From the NCBI RefSeq assembly GCF_024300645.1, contig NZ_CP101291.1, positions 620,001-684,000 of the forward strand: 64,000 bases of DNA, in the 5' to 3' direction. Shown here piece by piece: positions 1 through 7,909 of the stretch. Origin of the DNA: Alteromonas sp. LMIT006. GTDB lineage: Bacteria; Pseudomonadota; Gammaproteobacteria; Enterobacterales; Alteromonadaceae. How positions within the stretch are numbered: position 1 is the stretch's first letter; every line of letters begins with the position of its first letter. Under the pieces are notes generated by a model. The model made no database searches and had not been told where the DNA came from. It saw only the letters and a program-made list of their open reading frames with translations. A program made the position numbers and the translations under genes.

Positions 1-6
1 TTAGGC

Positions 7-669
7 ATGGAGCGACAACTAGCAAAACATTTTATCCCTTTTTCTGCCGTATCTGCAGTAAAGGAAGCGACTCGAGCTGTACACCAACAGATGGAAAGCT
101 GTCATGCGATGCGCCGGTTAATGGCCGATGACGTCACTTTATTAGAATATCAAAGTATTTTGATGCAATGGCAATTATGGACTGACAAAAACATGGTGCA
201 TATTGCTTCTCAACTTAAGAGCCTTGCTATATTTGATCTTGTCGACAGATTAGAACGATTTAACATTATACAGAAAGATATTGCGCGGATTGTTGAGATG
301 GAAGAATACATTTTGGCAAATCAAAACGCCCTTCAAATGCTCCCACTTGGCGCTGTAACCTCAATCGACCTAGCTAGTCCAGAACAAGCTCTTGGCGCAT
401 TCTATGTTTTGGAAGGATCCACTTTGGGTGGAGCTATGATTACACGCCATCTTAAACACCATTTTGGCGACCAGATACCTTGTCAGTTTTACAATGGTTA
501 TGGCATGGGAACGCCTAGCAAATGGCACAACTTTTTGAAACATTTTGAGCAATGTATCGCTACTGAAGTTGATTTAGATGATGCGTGTATAGGAGCTAAT
601 GCAGTGTTTTCTTCTTTATTGCAAACGTTTCAGGGTCACAAGCAAAGCGCCATGGGGTTGGTGCAATAA
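7..669 (+). CDS. Biliverdin-producing heme oxygenase family protein
   Basis: A 220-residue protein of the bacterial heme oxygenase family, which opens heme to biliverdin, CO and iron. Seen: an N-terminal TRAVHQQME segment whose His26 fits the proximal heme ligand, and the C-terminal family signature LGAFYVLEGSTLGG around residues 130-143. The length fits the BphO/HmuO type. In many bacteria such genes sit beside a bacteriophytochrome that uses the biliverdin; no phytochrome is visible here, but the window starts only six bases upstream. The frame is open to the window edge, so the true start may lie further left. Substrate and partner are inferred. Confidence 0.8.
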   Translation: MERQLAKHFIPFSAVSAVKEATRAVHQQMESCHAMRRLMADDVTLLEYQSILMQWQLWTDKNMVHIASQLKSLAIFDLVDRLERFNIIQKDIARIVEMEEYILANQNALQMLPLGAVTSIDLASPEQALGAFYVLEGSTLGGAMITRHLKHHFGDQIPCQFYNGYGMGTPSKWHNFLKHFEQCIATEVDLDDACIGANAVFSSLLQTFQGHKQSAMGLVQ

Positions 670-755
670 TCATACTAGTAAAAAACTTTTTTTGCATAGC
701 CTTCGTTTAAACTTTCATGCTAACACCATGCACATATTGCGCTCAGTATCCGCTC

Positions 756-1469
756 ATGAACCTCCTGCATCTAATATTATTGCTATTTTTGATTGCGCTG
801 CCACCCAAAAGCCATGCATTGTATGCTCAAGGCTGCCAAGATCCCAAATACCATGCCTACATCGACTCTCGATTCGCTACCTTTGCGCAAAACAATGAGC
901 GCATGTACACCCAAACCTTGCGCGAATATGAGCGTATTGAGCAAACCAACTCAGCAACACAAGACCATACATTTCAGCGCATCAGCGCCTTAACCCGGCA
1001 TTTAACTTACAGTGCGCAGCTTGATCCCATTGCGCAGGCCAGGCTAAAAATCGATGCTCTATTGTCGTATTCAGAAGCCTTGAGTATGGAAAAACGCATC
1101 GCAGGTCTAGTACTGGACGAGTTCAGCAGTGAGAATCATGCGATTAATATGGCTCGCGCTTGGATCGCCTATCGGCAAGGTGATATGGAGGCGACACAAG
1201 CCTCACTTATGGCATCTTTGGATATCAAAGATCCCATGCTCTTGAGTGCATTTGGGCCCGACTTTTCACTGGTCAGGCACTTATATAAGGATGGGCATAT
1301 TGATATTGTAAAAGCGTTTATCAACAAAACTAAAACCTTTTGGCAGACCTCCGAGGCCAATCGGCTGCGTTTTATCTGGGGGCAAATGATGATTTTGCAG
1401 TGCCAGATCCAATTTGAATCCTCCGACATTGTTCAGGCTCTCAATTTGGGGATCCGCACCCAACGCTGA
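756..1469 (+). CDS. Secreted protein of unknown function, 237 aa
   Basis: I do not recognise this family. The start chosen at 756 gives a clear signal peptide (MNLLHLILLLFLIALPPKSHA, then LYAQG); the frame stays open to 717, but that extension places charged and Cys residues before the hydrophobic core. After cleavage the protein is rich in helices, with two Cys near its ends (GCQDP and LQCQI). The repeated Ala/Leu/Glu helical texture resembles TPR-like folds, but I cannot identify a repeat. It lies 87 bases after the heme oxygenase gene on the same strand and ends 31 bases before the first acnA operator. Confidence 0.55.
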   Translation: MNLLHLILLLFLIALPPKSHALYAQGCQDPKYHAYIDSRFATFAQNNERMYTQTLREYERIEQTNSATQDHTFQRISALTRHLTYSAQLDPIAQARLKIDALLSYSEALSMEKRIAGLVLDEFSSENHAINMARAWIAYRQGDMEATQASLMASLDIKDPMLLSAFGPDFSLVRHLYKDGHIDIVKAFINKTKTFWQTSEANRLRFIWGQMMILQCQIQFESSDIVQALNLGIRTQR

Positions 1470-1500
1470 TGCGAACTTTACATTTTTACGGGCGCAAAAG

Positions 1501-1576
1501 TGTCGACAATAAAAAACCATAATACTTTAATCTAGTTGCATCCTCCCCTAAAAAAGCTATTATTGTCGACAATAAT
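1501..1576 (+). promoter_or_regulatory. acnA promoter with two TGTCGACA operators
   Basis: An 18-base perfect palindrome ATTATTGTCGACAATAAT lies at 1559-1576, and a second partial copy (TGTCGACAAT) at 1501-1510. Their centres are 63 bases apart, six helical turns. A sigma-70-like promoter fits between and over them: TTGCAT at 1536-1541, 16-base spacer, TATTAT at 1558-1563, so the palindrome covers the -10 and start site. This geometry suggests a dimeric repressor binding both sites. The motif looks like those of GntR/FadR-type regulators, but the regulator is not in the window and that assignment is inference. Confidence 0.6.
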
Positions 1577-1603
1577 GCATTTATCCCTACAAGGTGCTCA
1601 TCC

Positions 1604-4321
1604 ATGTCTCATTCTACGGCTTTTTCTCCTGCGCAATCGGTCAAAACGTTAAGCGGTACCGCGTATTCCTACCACAGTCTACCAGCCACGGCTGACGCCC
1701 TAGGCATCAAGCTAGAGCGACTACCTTACTCGCTACGTCCAATTTTGGAAGGGATTGCCCGTAATGTTGGCAAACATGGTGTCACCGAAGAACAGCTACA
1801 AGCGCTCGGACAATGGCCTGAACACAAAGGTACTCAGCCAGTAGAAATCCCTTTTGCCGCCGGACGAGTCATTATGCATGACTTGAGCGGTACCCCCGCG
1901 ATTGTCGACTTTGCAGCGATGCGTTCTGCGGTGCAGCGCATGGGATTAGATCCTGCAATCATTGAACCCTTAGTCCGTGCGGATTTGGTCATCGACCATA
2001 CGGTGACGATGGACAACACTGGCAGTCCTGCTTCACTGCGTATCAATGGTGAGCTTGAGGCGGCTCGCAATGTTGAGCGATATTCTTTTTTGAAATGGGG
2101 TGCTCAAGCGTTTAAGACCATCCGTATCATTCCTCCGCAAACCGGCATCGTGCATCAGGTCAATCTAGAGTATTTAGCACAAGGTTATTTGGAAATGGAC
2201 GGTTTAATGATCCCTGATACTTTGATTGGCATGGACAGCCATACGCCCATGGCCAATGCATTGGGCATCGTCGGCTGGGGCGTGGGTGGTATCGAAGCCG
2301 GTGCCTCTATGCTGGGTCAACCGATGCAAATGCTTGCTCCAGAGGTTGTGGGTGTGGTGCTCACCGGAGAGCTGCAAGAAGGTGTGACCGCAACGGATTT
2401 GGTCTTAACCATCACTGAGATGCTCCGCAAATATCCTGCAGGCGTAGTCGGTAAATTTGTGGAATTTATCGGTGAAGGCTCGGCGAGTCTTTCTTTGCCA
2501 GACCGTGCCACCATCGCCAATATGGCACCTGAATACGGGGCGACCATGGGCTTTTTCCCGTTTGATGAAGTCTCCGCTGAATATCTTCGTGCAACCGGTC
2601 GTGATGGCGATGTGCCTTTTGCCTTCCACCAGGCACAACAGATGACCTGGACACCTGGGCAACCACTTCCAGAATACACCGATACCCTATATTTGGACTT
2701 ATCAACTGTTGAGCCTTCGGTAGCAGGCCCCAAAAAGCCACAAGACCGTCATTCGTTATCACAAATCGGTAACGTGTTTGCAGACAACGTATCCGATACC
2801 CAGCGCACACCTGAAACCGCCACAGTTACTCCCATGCAGGCCGATGCAGATGGGGTGTTTACTGCGCAAAAAGAGCGTTCCCTAAAAGACGGTGATATTG
2901 TCATTGCCGCCATAACCGCCTGTACCAATACATCCAACCCGAGTGTGCTGGTCGCGGCTGGCCTTGTGGCCAAAAAAGCCAACGAATTGGGCATGCAAGT
3001 CCCAGCGGGGATCAAAACCTCCCTTGCTCCGGGCTCTCCAGTGGCAACGGACTATTTGACCAAAGCAGGCTTGCAACAGCATCTTGATGCGCTGGGATTC
3101 AATACCGCAGGCTATGGTTGTACCACCTGTGTGGGCAATTCAGGGCCTTTAGCGCCTAGCATTGAGCAAGCTTTGCAACAGCATGATATTGTTGCCGCAT
3201 CGGTGTTATCGGGGAATCGTAATTTTGAAGGTCGAGTGCATCCGGATGTCGATGCGAACTTCTTGATGTCTCCTCCGCTTGTCGTGGCGATGGCGTTAGC
3301 CGGAACCGTATTAATCGATCCTACTAAAGATGCCTTAGGCAAAGACGCTCAAGGACATGATGTGTTTTTGCAAGATATTTGGCCATCGAATCAAGAGATC
3401 CAAGACACACTCAAACAGTGCCTTGACCCACAGGCGTTTAGACAAACCTATGAAAATGCCCTCTCAGGTCCGGAGACATGGCGTTCCCTAGAAGCCCCTC
3501 AAGGTCCAGTATACCAGTGGGATGCGCAATCGACGTATATTCAAGAGATTTCGTTCTTTGATGAATTTTCGCTAGAGGCGCCACACGATGCGCTTTCAAA
3601 CCTTCACCATGCCCGAATGCTCGTGATGTGTGATGACAACACCACCACCGATCACATCTCGCCGGTGAGCCGCATCAGACCGGACTCGCCTCCGGGAGAG
3701 TATCTGATGTCACTTGGGGTCGCGGAAAATGATCTCACGTCACTAGGCGCACGTCGCGGCAATCACCATGTGATGTTGCGTAGTATTTTTGGTAACGTCA
3801 AAGCACGTAATTTGATGGTGCCGGGGTCAACGGGGGCCGTGACACACTACCATGAATCGGGACAACCTCGGGAGCAAATGTCGATTTATGATGCGGCCGC
3901 CAAATATCACGCTACTAATACACCAACGGTGGTGTTTGGTGGCAAATTATATGGTACCGGTTCATCTCGCGACTGGGCAGCCAAAGGACCTGCACTGTTA
4001 GGTGTAAAAGCCATCATTGCCGAAAGCTTTGAGCGTATTCACAAATCAAACTTGGTCGGGATGGGGATTTTGCCGTTGCAACTTCCGGCTGATGTTACTC
4101 TCAAATCGCTCAACTTGGATGGCTCAGAAACCTTTGATATTGAAGGCATTGACCAGCTCACGCCAAGGGGCTCGGTCGAGCTCATAATCCATCGGGCTGA
4201 TGGCTCTAGGCATCAACTGACTTTGAGTTCACGAGTCGATACGTCCTCAGAACTGGAGCAAATTCGACACAAAGGGATCTTGCCGATGGTACTAAGACAA
4301 ATAGTGAAGGCGAATAGTTAG
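1604..4321 (+). CDS. acnA: Aconitate hydratase A
   Basis: Cytosolic [4Fe-4S] aconitase, 905 aa, interconverting citrate and isocitrate in the TCA cycle. Seen: the AcnA-type N-terminus (LERLPYSLRPILEG), HQVNLEYLAQ, DSHTPMANALGIVGWGVGGIEA, and the cluster ligands Cys440 (ITACTNTSNPSV), Cys506 and Cys509 (GYGCTTCVGNSG). The C-terminal swivel domain carries FGGKLYGTGSSRDWAAKGP with the substrate-binding SSRD loop. The sequence is AcnA/IRP-like rather than AcnB or the methylcitrate-type AcnD. It stands alone, four bases from the convergent racemase gene, and is probably controlled by the palindromic operators just upstream. Confidence 0.95.
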   Translation: MSHSTAFSPAQSVKTLSGTAYSYHSLPATADALGIKLERLPYSLRPILEGIARNVGKHGVTEEQLQALGQWPEHKGTQPVEIPFAAGRVIMHDLSGTPAIVDFAAMRSAVQRMGLDPAIIEPLVRADLVIDHTVTMDNTGSPASLRINGELEAARNVERYSFLKWGAQAFKTIRIIPPQTGIVHQVNLEYLAQGYLEMDGLMIPDTLIGMDSHTPMANALGIVGWGVGGIEAGASMLGQPMQMLAPEVVGVVLTGELQEGVTATDLVLTITEMLRKYPAGVVGKFVEFIGEGSASLSLPDRATIANMAPEYGATMGFFPFDEVSAEYLRATGRDGDVPFAFHQAQQMTWTPGQPLPEYTDTLYLDLSTVEPSVAGPKKPQDRHSLSQIGNVFADNVSDTQRTPETATVTPMQADADGVFTAQKERSLKDGDIVIAAITACTNTSNPSVLVAAGLVAKKANELGMQVPAGIKTSLAPGSPVATDYLTKAGLQQHLDALGFNTAGYGCTTCVGNSGPLAPSIEQALQQHDIVAASVLSGNRNFEGRVHPDVDANFLMSPPLVVAMALAGTVLIDPTKDALGKDAQGHDVFLQDIWPSNQEIQDTLKQCLDPQAFRQTYENALSGPETWRSLEAPQGPVYQWDAQSTYIQEISFFDEFSLEAPHDALSNLHHARMLVMCDDNTTTDHISPVSRIRPDSPPGEYLMSLGVAENDLTSLGARRGNHHVMLRSIFGNVKARNLMVPGSTGAVTHYHESGQPREQMSIYDAAAKYHATNTPTVVFGGKLYGTGSSRDWAAKGPALLGVKAIIAESFERIHKSNLVGMGILPLQLPADVTLKSLNLDGSETFDIEGIDQLTPRGSVELIIHRADGSRHQLTLSSRVDTSSELEQIRHKGILPMVLRQIVKANS

Positions 4322-4325
4322 AGGA

Positions 4326-5024
4326 TCACACCTTTTTTAACGCAAAATCCACCGCCGCCTGAGCATGAATGGCCGTGGTGTCATACAATGGCATCGCGGT
4401 ATCCGTCGGTTTGACTAACAGCCCGATCTCGGTACAACCTAAGATAACCGCTTGCGCACCTTGTTGAGCTAACTCATCGATAATAGTTCGGTATTGCTGG
4501 CGAGAGTCATCGCGGATGCGACCCAAACACAACTCGTTATAAATCACATCATGCACGATGGTTCGTGAGTGTTCACAAGGCGTGACGACCTCAATGCCGT
4601 AGTGCTCGGTTAAACGACCTTTATAAAAATCCTTCTCCATCGCAAATCGCGTGCCCAGCAAACCCACTTTGCCGATGTGATCGGCCTGCAACGCGTGAGC
4701 GGTGGCATCAGCAATATGCAAAAGCGGCACATCTATGGCATTTTCTACCTGTTCGGCGACATTGTGCATAGTATTGGTGCAAATCAAGACACAATCGGCA
4801 CCCGCGGTTTGTAATGTTTTGGCTGATTCGGCTAGAACTTGCCCGGCATTATCCCACTCCCCATCACTTTGCATCTGGGCGATTGGCGCAAAATCGACAC
4901 TTTCCAAAACAATCTTAGCCGAGTGAAGGCCACCCAAACGTGCCTGAATCCCGCGATTGATAGCTTGGTAATAACTGACCGTGGATTCCCAACTCATGCC
5001 CCCAATAAGACCAACGGTTCGCAT
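4326..5024 (-). CDS. Aspartate/glutamate racemase family protein (YgeA/RacX type)
   Basis: A 232-aa cofactor-independent amino-acid racemase. The two catalytic thiols are visible: Cys82 in ICTNTMH and Cys197 in GCTEI; the N-terminal GLIGGMSWEST loop is typical of the family. The TNTMH context resembles the broad-specificity YgeA branch more than MurI. Its ATG overlaps the stop of the upstream amidohydrolase by one base (TAATG), so the two are probably translationally coupled. One idea is that the periplasmic hydrolase releases amino acids that this enzyme racemises; the substrates are not decided by the sequence. Confidence 0.85.
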   Translation of the reverse strand: MRTVGLIGGMSWESTVSYYQAINRGIQARLGGLHSAKIVLESVDFAPIAQMQSDGEWDNAGQVLAESAKTLQTAGADCVLICTNTMHNVAEQVENAIDVPLLHIADATAHALQADHIGKVGLLGTRFAMEKDFYKGRLTEHYGIEVVTPCEHSRTIVHDVIYNELCLGRIRDDSRQQYRTIIDELAQQGAQAVILGCTEIGLLVKPTDTAMPLYDTTAIHAQAAVDFALKKV

Positions 5025-6349
5025 TATTGGGTATTTTCCATATTCTTTTGCATATAATCCAGAGTCAAGTTCGTCAGTAACTTCACGCCCAACTTCATAC
5101 CTTCATCGTCCACATAAAACTCCGGCGTATGATGCGCAGGCGAATCCTCGACCGACACATCCAGCGGTTTACCGCCTATCCACATGTATAACCCTGGGAC
5201 TTCTTTTTGAAAATACGAAAAGTCCTCCGCGCCCGTTACCGCTTCGGAATAAATCACATTATCCTCGCCAGCAGTGCGCACTAGGGTCGGCACCATCTGA
5301 TCGACCAAATCGTGATCGTTGTAAGTAATCGGATAAGAATAATCTAATGGCAAAGTGACTTCGACTTCTGCGCGCATACTCTCAGCAATGGCCTTGGCTT
5401 TGCGGGGAACGGCTTCATACATGTGCTGACGTGCTTTTTCGTTCAGGGTACGAATAGTGCCCACCATCTCGACTTCCATGGGAATGATGTTGGAGCGATT
5501 GCCACCGTGAATGGAGCCGATTGAGACGACTGCGGCATCATCGAGTAAGCGCAGTTCGCGACTGACAATGGTTTGCAGGCCCATGATGATTTGTGCTGAG
5601 GTGGTCACCGGATCGACGCTTTTCCAAGGATATGCACCATGAGCTTGCTTGCCTTTAACGACGATTTTGAACGGATCGACTGCCGCCATGATCCCACCAT
5701 GACGATACCTGACTTTGCCAATATCGGTATTGGCACTGATGTGCAGTCCAAATATCGCATCCACGTCTGGGTTGTTAAGAACACCTTCTTCGACCATGAC
5801 TTCTGCGCCACCTCGCTCACCACGAGGCGCACCTTCTTCGGCAGGCTGGAAGATGAACTTCACTTTGCCGTGCAGTTCATCCTTCATGCCGGTTAGAATT
5901 TCGGCTGCCCCCATTAACATAGCAACGTGCGTGTCGTGCCCACACGCATGCATCACCGGCACAACATTACCTTCAAACTCCGCCGTTTGGGTGGATTTGT
6001 AAGGCAAATCGTTGATTTCTTTGACCGGCAAGGCGTCCATATCCGCGCGCAGTGCCACTGTGGGGCCAGGTTTGCCCGAATCCAATACCGCGACCACACC
6101 GGTAATGGCAACGCCGGTTTGTACTTCAAGCCCTAATGAACGCAGGTGCTTTTCGACATAGGCAGCGGTTTTGAATTCTCGATTAGACAGTTCTGGGTTC
6201 GCGTGTAAATGATGACGCCAAGCGATGACTTTGTCTTCGATGGCGGCGGCTTTTTGAGCCACTATATCATCCGTCGTGGAAGCGAACGAGAGGGCTGGCG
6301 CGATGAACAGTGAGGCAATAAGTGTTTTAGTAAAAGCTTTTGTTTTCAT
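5024..6349 (-). CDS. Exported M20-family amidohydrolase (hippurate hydrolase-like)
   Basis: A 441-aa M20D metallopeptidase that hydrolyses N-acyl amino acids or similar amides. Seen: a signal peptide (MKTKAFTKTLIASLFIAPALSFA), the metal/activation motif HACGHDTH (about residue 115), FQPAEEGAPRGERGG with the catalytic Glu, FGLHI, and a dimerisation domain starting around KIVVKGKQAHGAYP. Most M20D enzymes are cytoplasmic, so the leader is notable and points to periplasmic action. It is the first gene of a two-gene unit with the racemase (one-base stop/start overlap). Confidence 0.87.
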   Translation of the reverse strand: MKTKAFTKTLIASLFIAPALSFASTTDDIVAQKAAAIEDKVIAWRHHLHANPELSNREFKTAAYVEKHLRSLGLEVQTGVAITGVVAVLDSGKPGPTVALRADMDALPVKEINDLPYKSTQTAEFEGNVVPVMHACGHDTHVAMLMGAAEILTGMKDELHGKVKFIFQPAEEGAPRGERGGAEVMVEEGVLNNPDVDAIFGLHISANTDIGKVRYRHGGIMAAVDPFKIVVKGKQAHGAYPWKSVDPVTTSAQIIMGLQTIVSRELRLLDDAAVVSIGSIHGGNRSNIIPMEVEMVGTIRTLNEKARQHMYEAVPRKAKAIAESMRAEVEVTLPLDYSYPITYNDHDLVDQMVPTLVRTAGEDNVIYSEAVTGAEDFSYFQKEVPGLYMWIGGKPLDVSVEDSPAHHTPEFYVDDEGMKLGVKLLTNLTLDYMQKNMENTQ

Positions 6350-6445
6350 GGTCTTAATGGTCTTTATTCTGATTCTTGTAAAGACAATGTAAAACGATAG
6401 CGCATTTTAAGCAAGTATCTAACGTACTCAATCCCACATCATTGG

Positions 6446-6619
6446 ATGAGGCGTTTGACGTTGACTGAATATTCACTCATTACTTCAACCGTATTTAAAA
6501 TTTCTCTCCAACGGATGCGGCACTTTTTGACCATTCAAAATAATAAACAATACGCTAAATCGTATATTGATGAGGACAAAGATTTCGCCAAGAAGGGGGT
6601 AGAATATGAATCATCATAA
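6446..6619 (+). CDS. Possible small ORF or gene remnant, 57 aa
   Basis: An open frame starting ATGAGGCGTTTG and ending ...KKGVEYESS. Its second half (from about residue 25) is hydrophilic and reads like real protein (NNKQYAKSYIDEDKDFAK), unlike typical noise. No good ribosome-binding site is visible before either Met, and I recognise no family. It overlaps the end of the convergent immunity-like gene by six bases. It could be the C-terminal tail of a lost gene. The rest of the 6350-6613 stretch shows nothing else I can name. Confidence 0.25.
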   Translation: MRRLTLTEYSLITSTVFKISLQRMRHFLTIQNNKQYAKSYIDEDKDFAKKGVEYESS

Positions 6620-6898
6620 AACAAGCCCTATACCAAAAGCCCCAACCAATATGACCACGATTTGTGATTTTAGCCACCTGCGCTGCCACTGATTCAAGGT
6701 AGACCCATCCTGTAACATAGATAAGGTCGATTTAAACGGAAAGACAAACGCGTTCAATGCATTCACACAGACCAAAGATAAACACAGCGACTGCACATAC
6801 GGTTCTGAGTTAAGTGATAACAATAACACCCCAAACAGAATCAGAACGATAAAAAGCCCCCCAACAGGGAGGCGGTTCATTAAACTATTCACTGACAA
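6614..6898 (-). CDS. Small membrane protein, candidate bacteriocin immunity protein
   Basis: A 94-aa protein with three hydrophobic segments (about residues 13-30, 34-55 and 76-94) separated by short charged loops (SLNSEP, and KSTLSMLQDGSTLNQWQRRWLKSQ). No family is recognised. Its ATG lies inside the last codons of the upstream bacteriocin-like gene (14-base overlap), so it is almost certainly co-translated with it. Small polytopic proteins encoded directly after double-glycine-leader peptides are usually immunity proteins that protect the producer; that role is inferred from position and topology only. Confidence 0.6.
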   Translation of the reverse strand: MSVNSLMNRLPVGGLFIVLILFGVLLLSLNSEPYVQSLCLSLVCVNALNAFVFPFKSTLSMLQDGSTLNQWQRRWLKSQIVVILVGAFGIGLVL

Positions 6899-7064
6899 GA
6901 CCTTGTGTGGCTCCGCCGTAAAAGCTAATTTTACTCAGGCCGAACTTGATGACGGCACTGCCTACGGGGCCACCCACTGCACCCGATGCAGCACCAAATC
7001 CTGCACCCGGCAAACCCACACCACCATTCACTTCTTCGATTTCACTTTGAGTTAAATATTGCAT
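6885..7064 (-). CDS. Double-glycine-leader bacteriocin-like peptide, 59 aa
   Basis: The start at 7064 gives a 15-residue leader MQYLTQSEIEEVNGG, which matches the double-glycine leader pattern (M..LT..EI..VnGG) cut by C39-peptidase ABC exporters. The predicted 44-residue core is very rich in Gly and Ala, with several GxxxG-type spacings (GAASGAVGGPVGSAV), as in pore-forming class IIb bacteriocins and microcins. The frame stays open to 7136, but that would add a basic extension ahead of the leader; AAAGAGAA-like purines precede 7064. A -10-like TATACT lies on the minus strand at 7044-7139 (exactly 7139-7144). No C39 exporter is in the window, so secretion would need a distant transporter. Confidence 0.7.
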   Translation of the reverse strand: MQYLTQSEIEEVNGGVGLPGAGFGAASGAVGGPVGSAVIKFGLSKISFYGGATQGLVSE

Positions 7065-7226
7065 TTTTTTATTTTCTCTTTTGTGCTTGATTGCCATGCA
7101 AGTGTATCGAGAATACTTATGTCTCGTGACTGACAAAAAGTATAGTTTTAATGCCAGAAAAGGAGAACTTTATTGTCAAAAAATACTCTACCTTAGGAAA
7201 CACGAAAAGCGGGTAAGTCATTTGAT

Positions 7227-7511
7227 ATGGTCTCGTTCTACAAAATGATACACCTAGCGCAATTGCCTCAAATTAAACTGTATTTCGATACACTTTTGAA
7301 TCAACAAACGCCCATCATTTTACATTGCTCAGCAGGCCAAGACCGCACTGGGTTTATCTCGGCTATGGTACTTTCGGTATTAGGTGTAGAACGGGATATT
7401 ACTTTTGAAGTATTGGATGCAGAGTATGGATCTGTTGCAGGTTACTTGAAACGCGAGGTCGGGCTAACTGATGCGGACATTGCAAAACTGCGCAACATCT
7501 ATACCCAGTAA
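7227..7511 (+). pseudogene. C-terminal remnant of a tyrosine-protein phosphatase
   Basis: 94 codons carrying the P-loop HCSAGQDRTG (Cys near residue 34) followed by the usual C-terminal family features (EVLDAEYGSVAGYLKREVGLTDADIAKLR). Full-length members of this Tyr_phosphatase3/SIW14-like family run to about 250 residues, so the N-terminal half or more is missing. The 90 bases upstream contain no trace of the lost part. The remaining ORF begins right before the P-loop strand, so a folded enzyme is unlikely. A terminator follows at 7535-7572. Confidence 0.7.
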
Positions 7512-7534
7512 TTGTTTAACCGATACAATTGATC

Positions 7535-7572
7535 AAGTCACGTATCATTCACTGCGGTTCGTGACTTTTTTA
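7535..7572 (+). terminator. Intrinsic terminator after the phosphatase remnant
   Basis: Stem AAGTCACG (7535-7542) pairs with CGTGACTT (7560-7567), with a 17-base loop and a run of T to 7572. It separates the remnant from the nirB control region. Confidence 0.65.
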
Positions 7573-7664
7573 ATCCTAATCAATCGCCTGAATCACTGCA
7601 TCCCACAAGATGAGAGTTAGTTGAATGGATATATCTCAGATATGCCACTAACGGTAGGTCTGCC

Positions 7665-7681
7665 TGCATCAAACTGGTGCA
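7665..7681 (+). promoter_or_regulatory. NtrC-type enhancer site upstream of nirB
   Basis: TGCATCAAACTGGTGCA closely matches the NtrC consensus dyad TGCAC-N7-GTGCA: arms TGCAT/GGTGCA with the conserved spacing. Its centre is about 108 bases before the start site predicted from the sigma-54 promoter at 7755, the same position as the strong NtrC site of enteric glnA. It would connect nitrite reductase to nitrogen limitation. NtrBC themselves are not in the window. Confidence 0.7.
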
Positions 7682-7754
7682 GTTGCCTTAATAACAGTGC
7701 ATTCACACCCGCCCAAATTGATACAAAAACCAATAGAATCAATTACATAACCTT

Positions 7755-7770
7755 TGGCACAAGCTTTGCT
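7755..7770 (+). promoter_or_regulatory. Sigma-54 promoter of nirBD
   Basis: TGGCACA-AGCT-TTGCT with GG at 7756-7757 and GC at 7768-7769, exactly ten bases between them, and T before the -24 element. This is close to the full consensus YTGGCACG-N4-TTGCW. The predicted start near 7781 leaves an approximately 130-base leader before nirB. Confidence 0.8.
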
Positions 7771-7813
7771 AATTTGAATAAAATAACATTTAAATTCTTT
7801 TGTCATTTGTCCG

Positions 7814-7859
7814 TACCAACGCCGGTATCTATACAAAGACCGCTTTATCAACGCTGATA
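7814..7859 (+). promoter_or_regulatory. ANTAR-type tandem hexaloop hairpins in the nirB leader
   Basis: Two short hairpins with six-base loops: TACC-AACGCC-GGTA at 7814-7827 (plus a G-U closing pair) and TATC-AACGCT-GATA at 7846-7859. Both loops have A at position 1 and G at position 4, the two bases required by ANTAR-domain antiterminators, and the loops differ by one base. A T5 run follows at 7878-7882, but I find only a weak terminator stem before it, so the readout (termination or other) is unclear. The NasT-like protein at 23044-23649 is the natural ligand. Confidence 0.6.
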
Positions 7860-7909
7860 TCGCTTGTAATGACACGTTTTTGCCCCTGATAAAAAGAGGA
7901 CGTGTTGCT

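Noticed and set aside
2317-2810. Two overlapping antisense frames inside acnA
   Set aside because: Low-complexity composition and no start signals; acnA is intact and conserved there.
4981-5328. 115-codon plus-strand frame across the racemase/amidohydrolase junction
   Set aside because: Antisense to two well-supported genes, and low-complexity Thr/Pro-rich translation.
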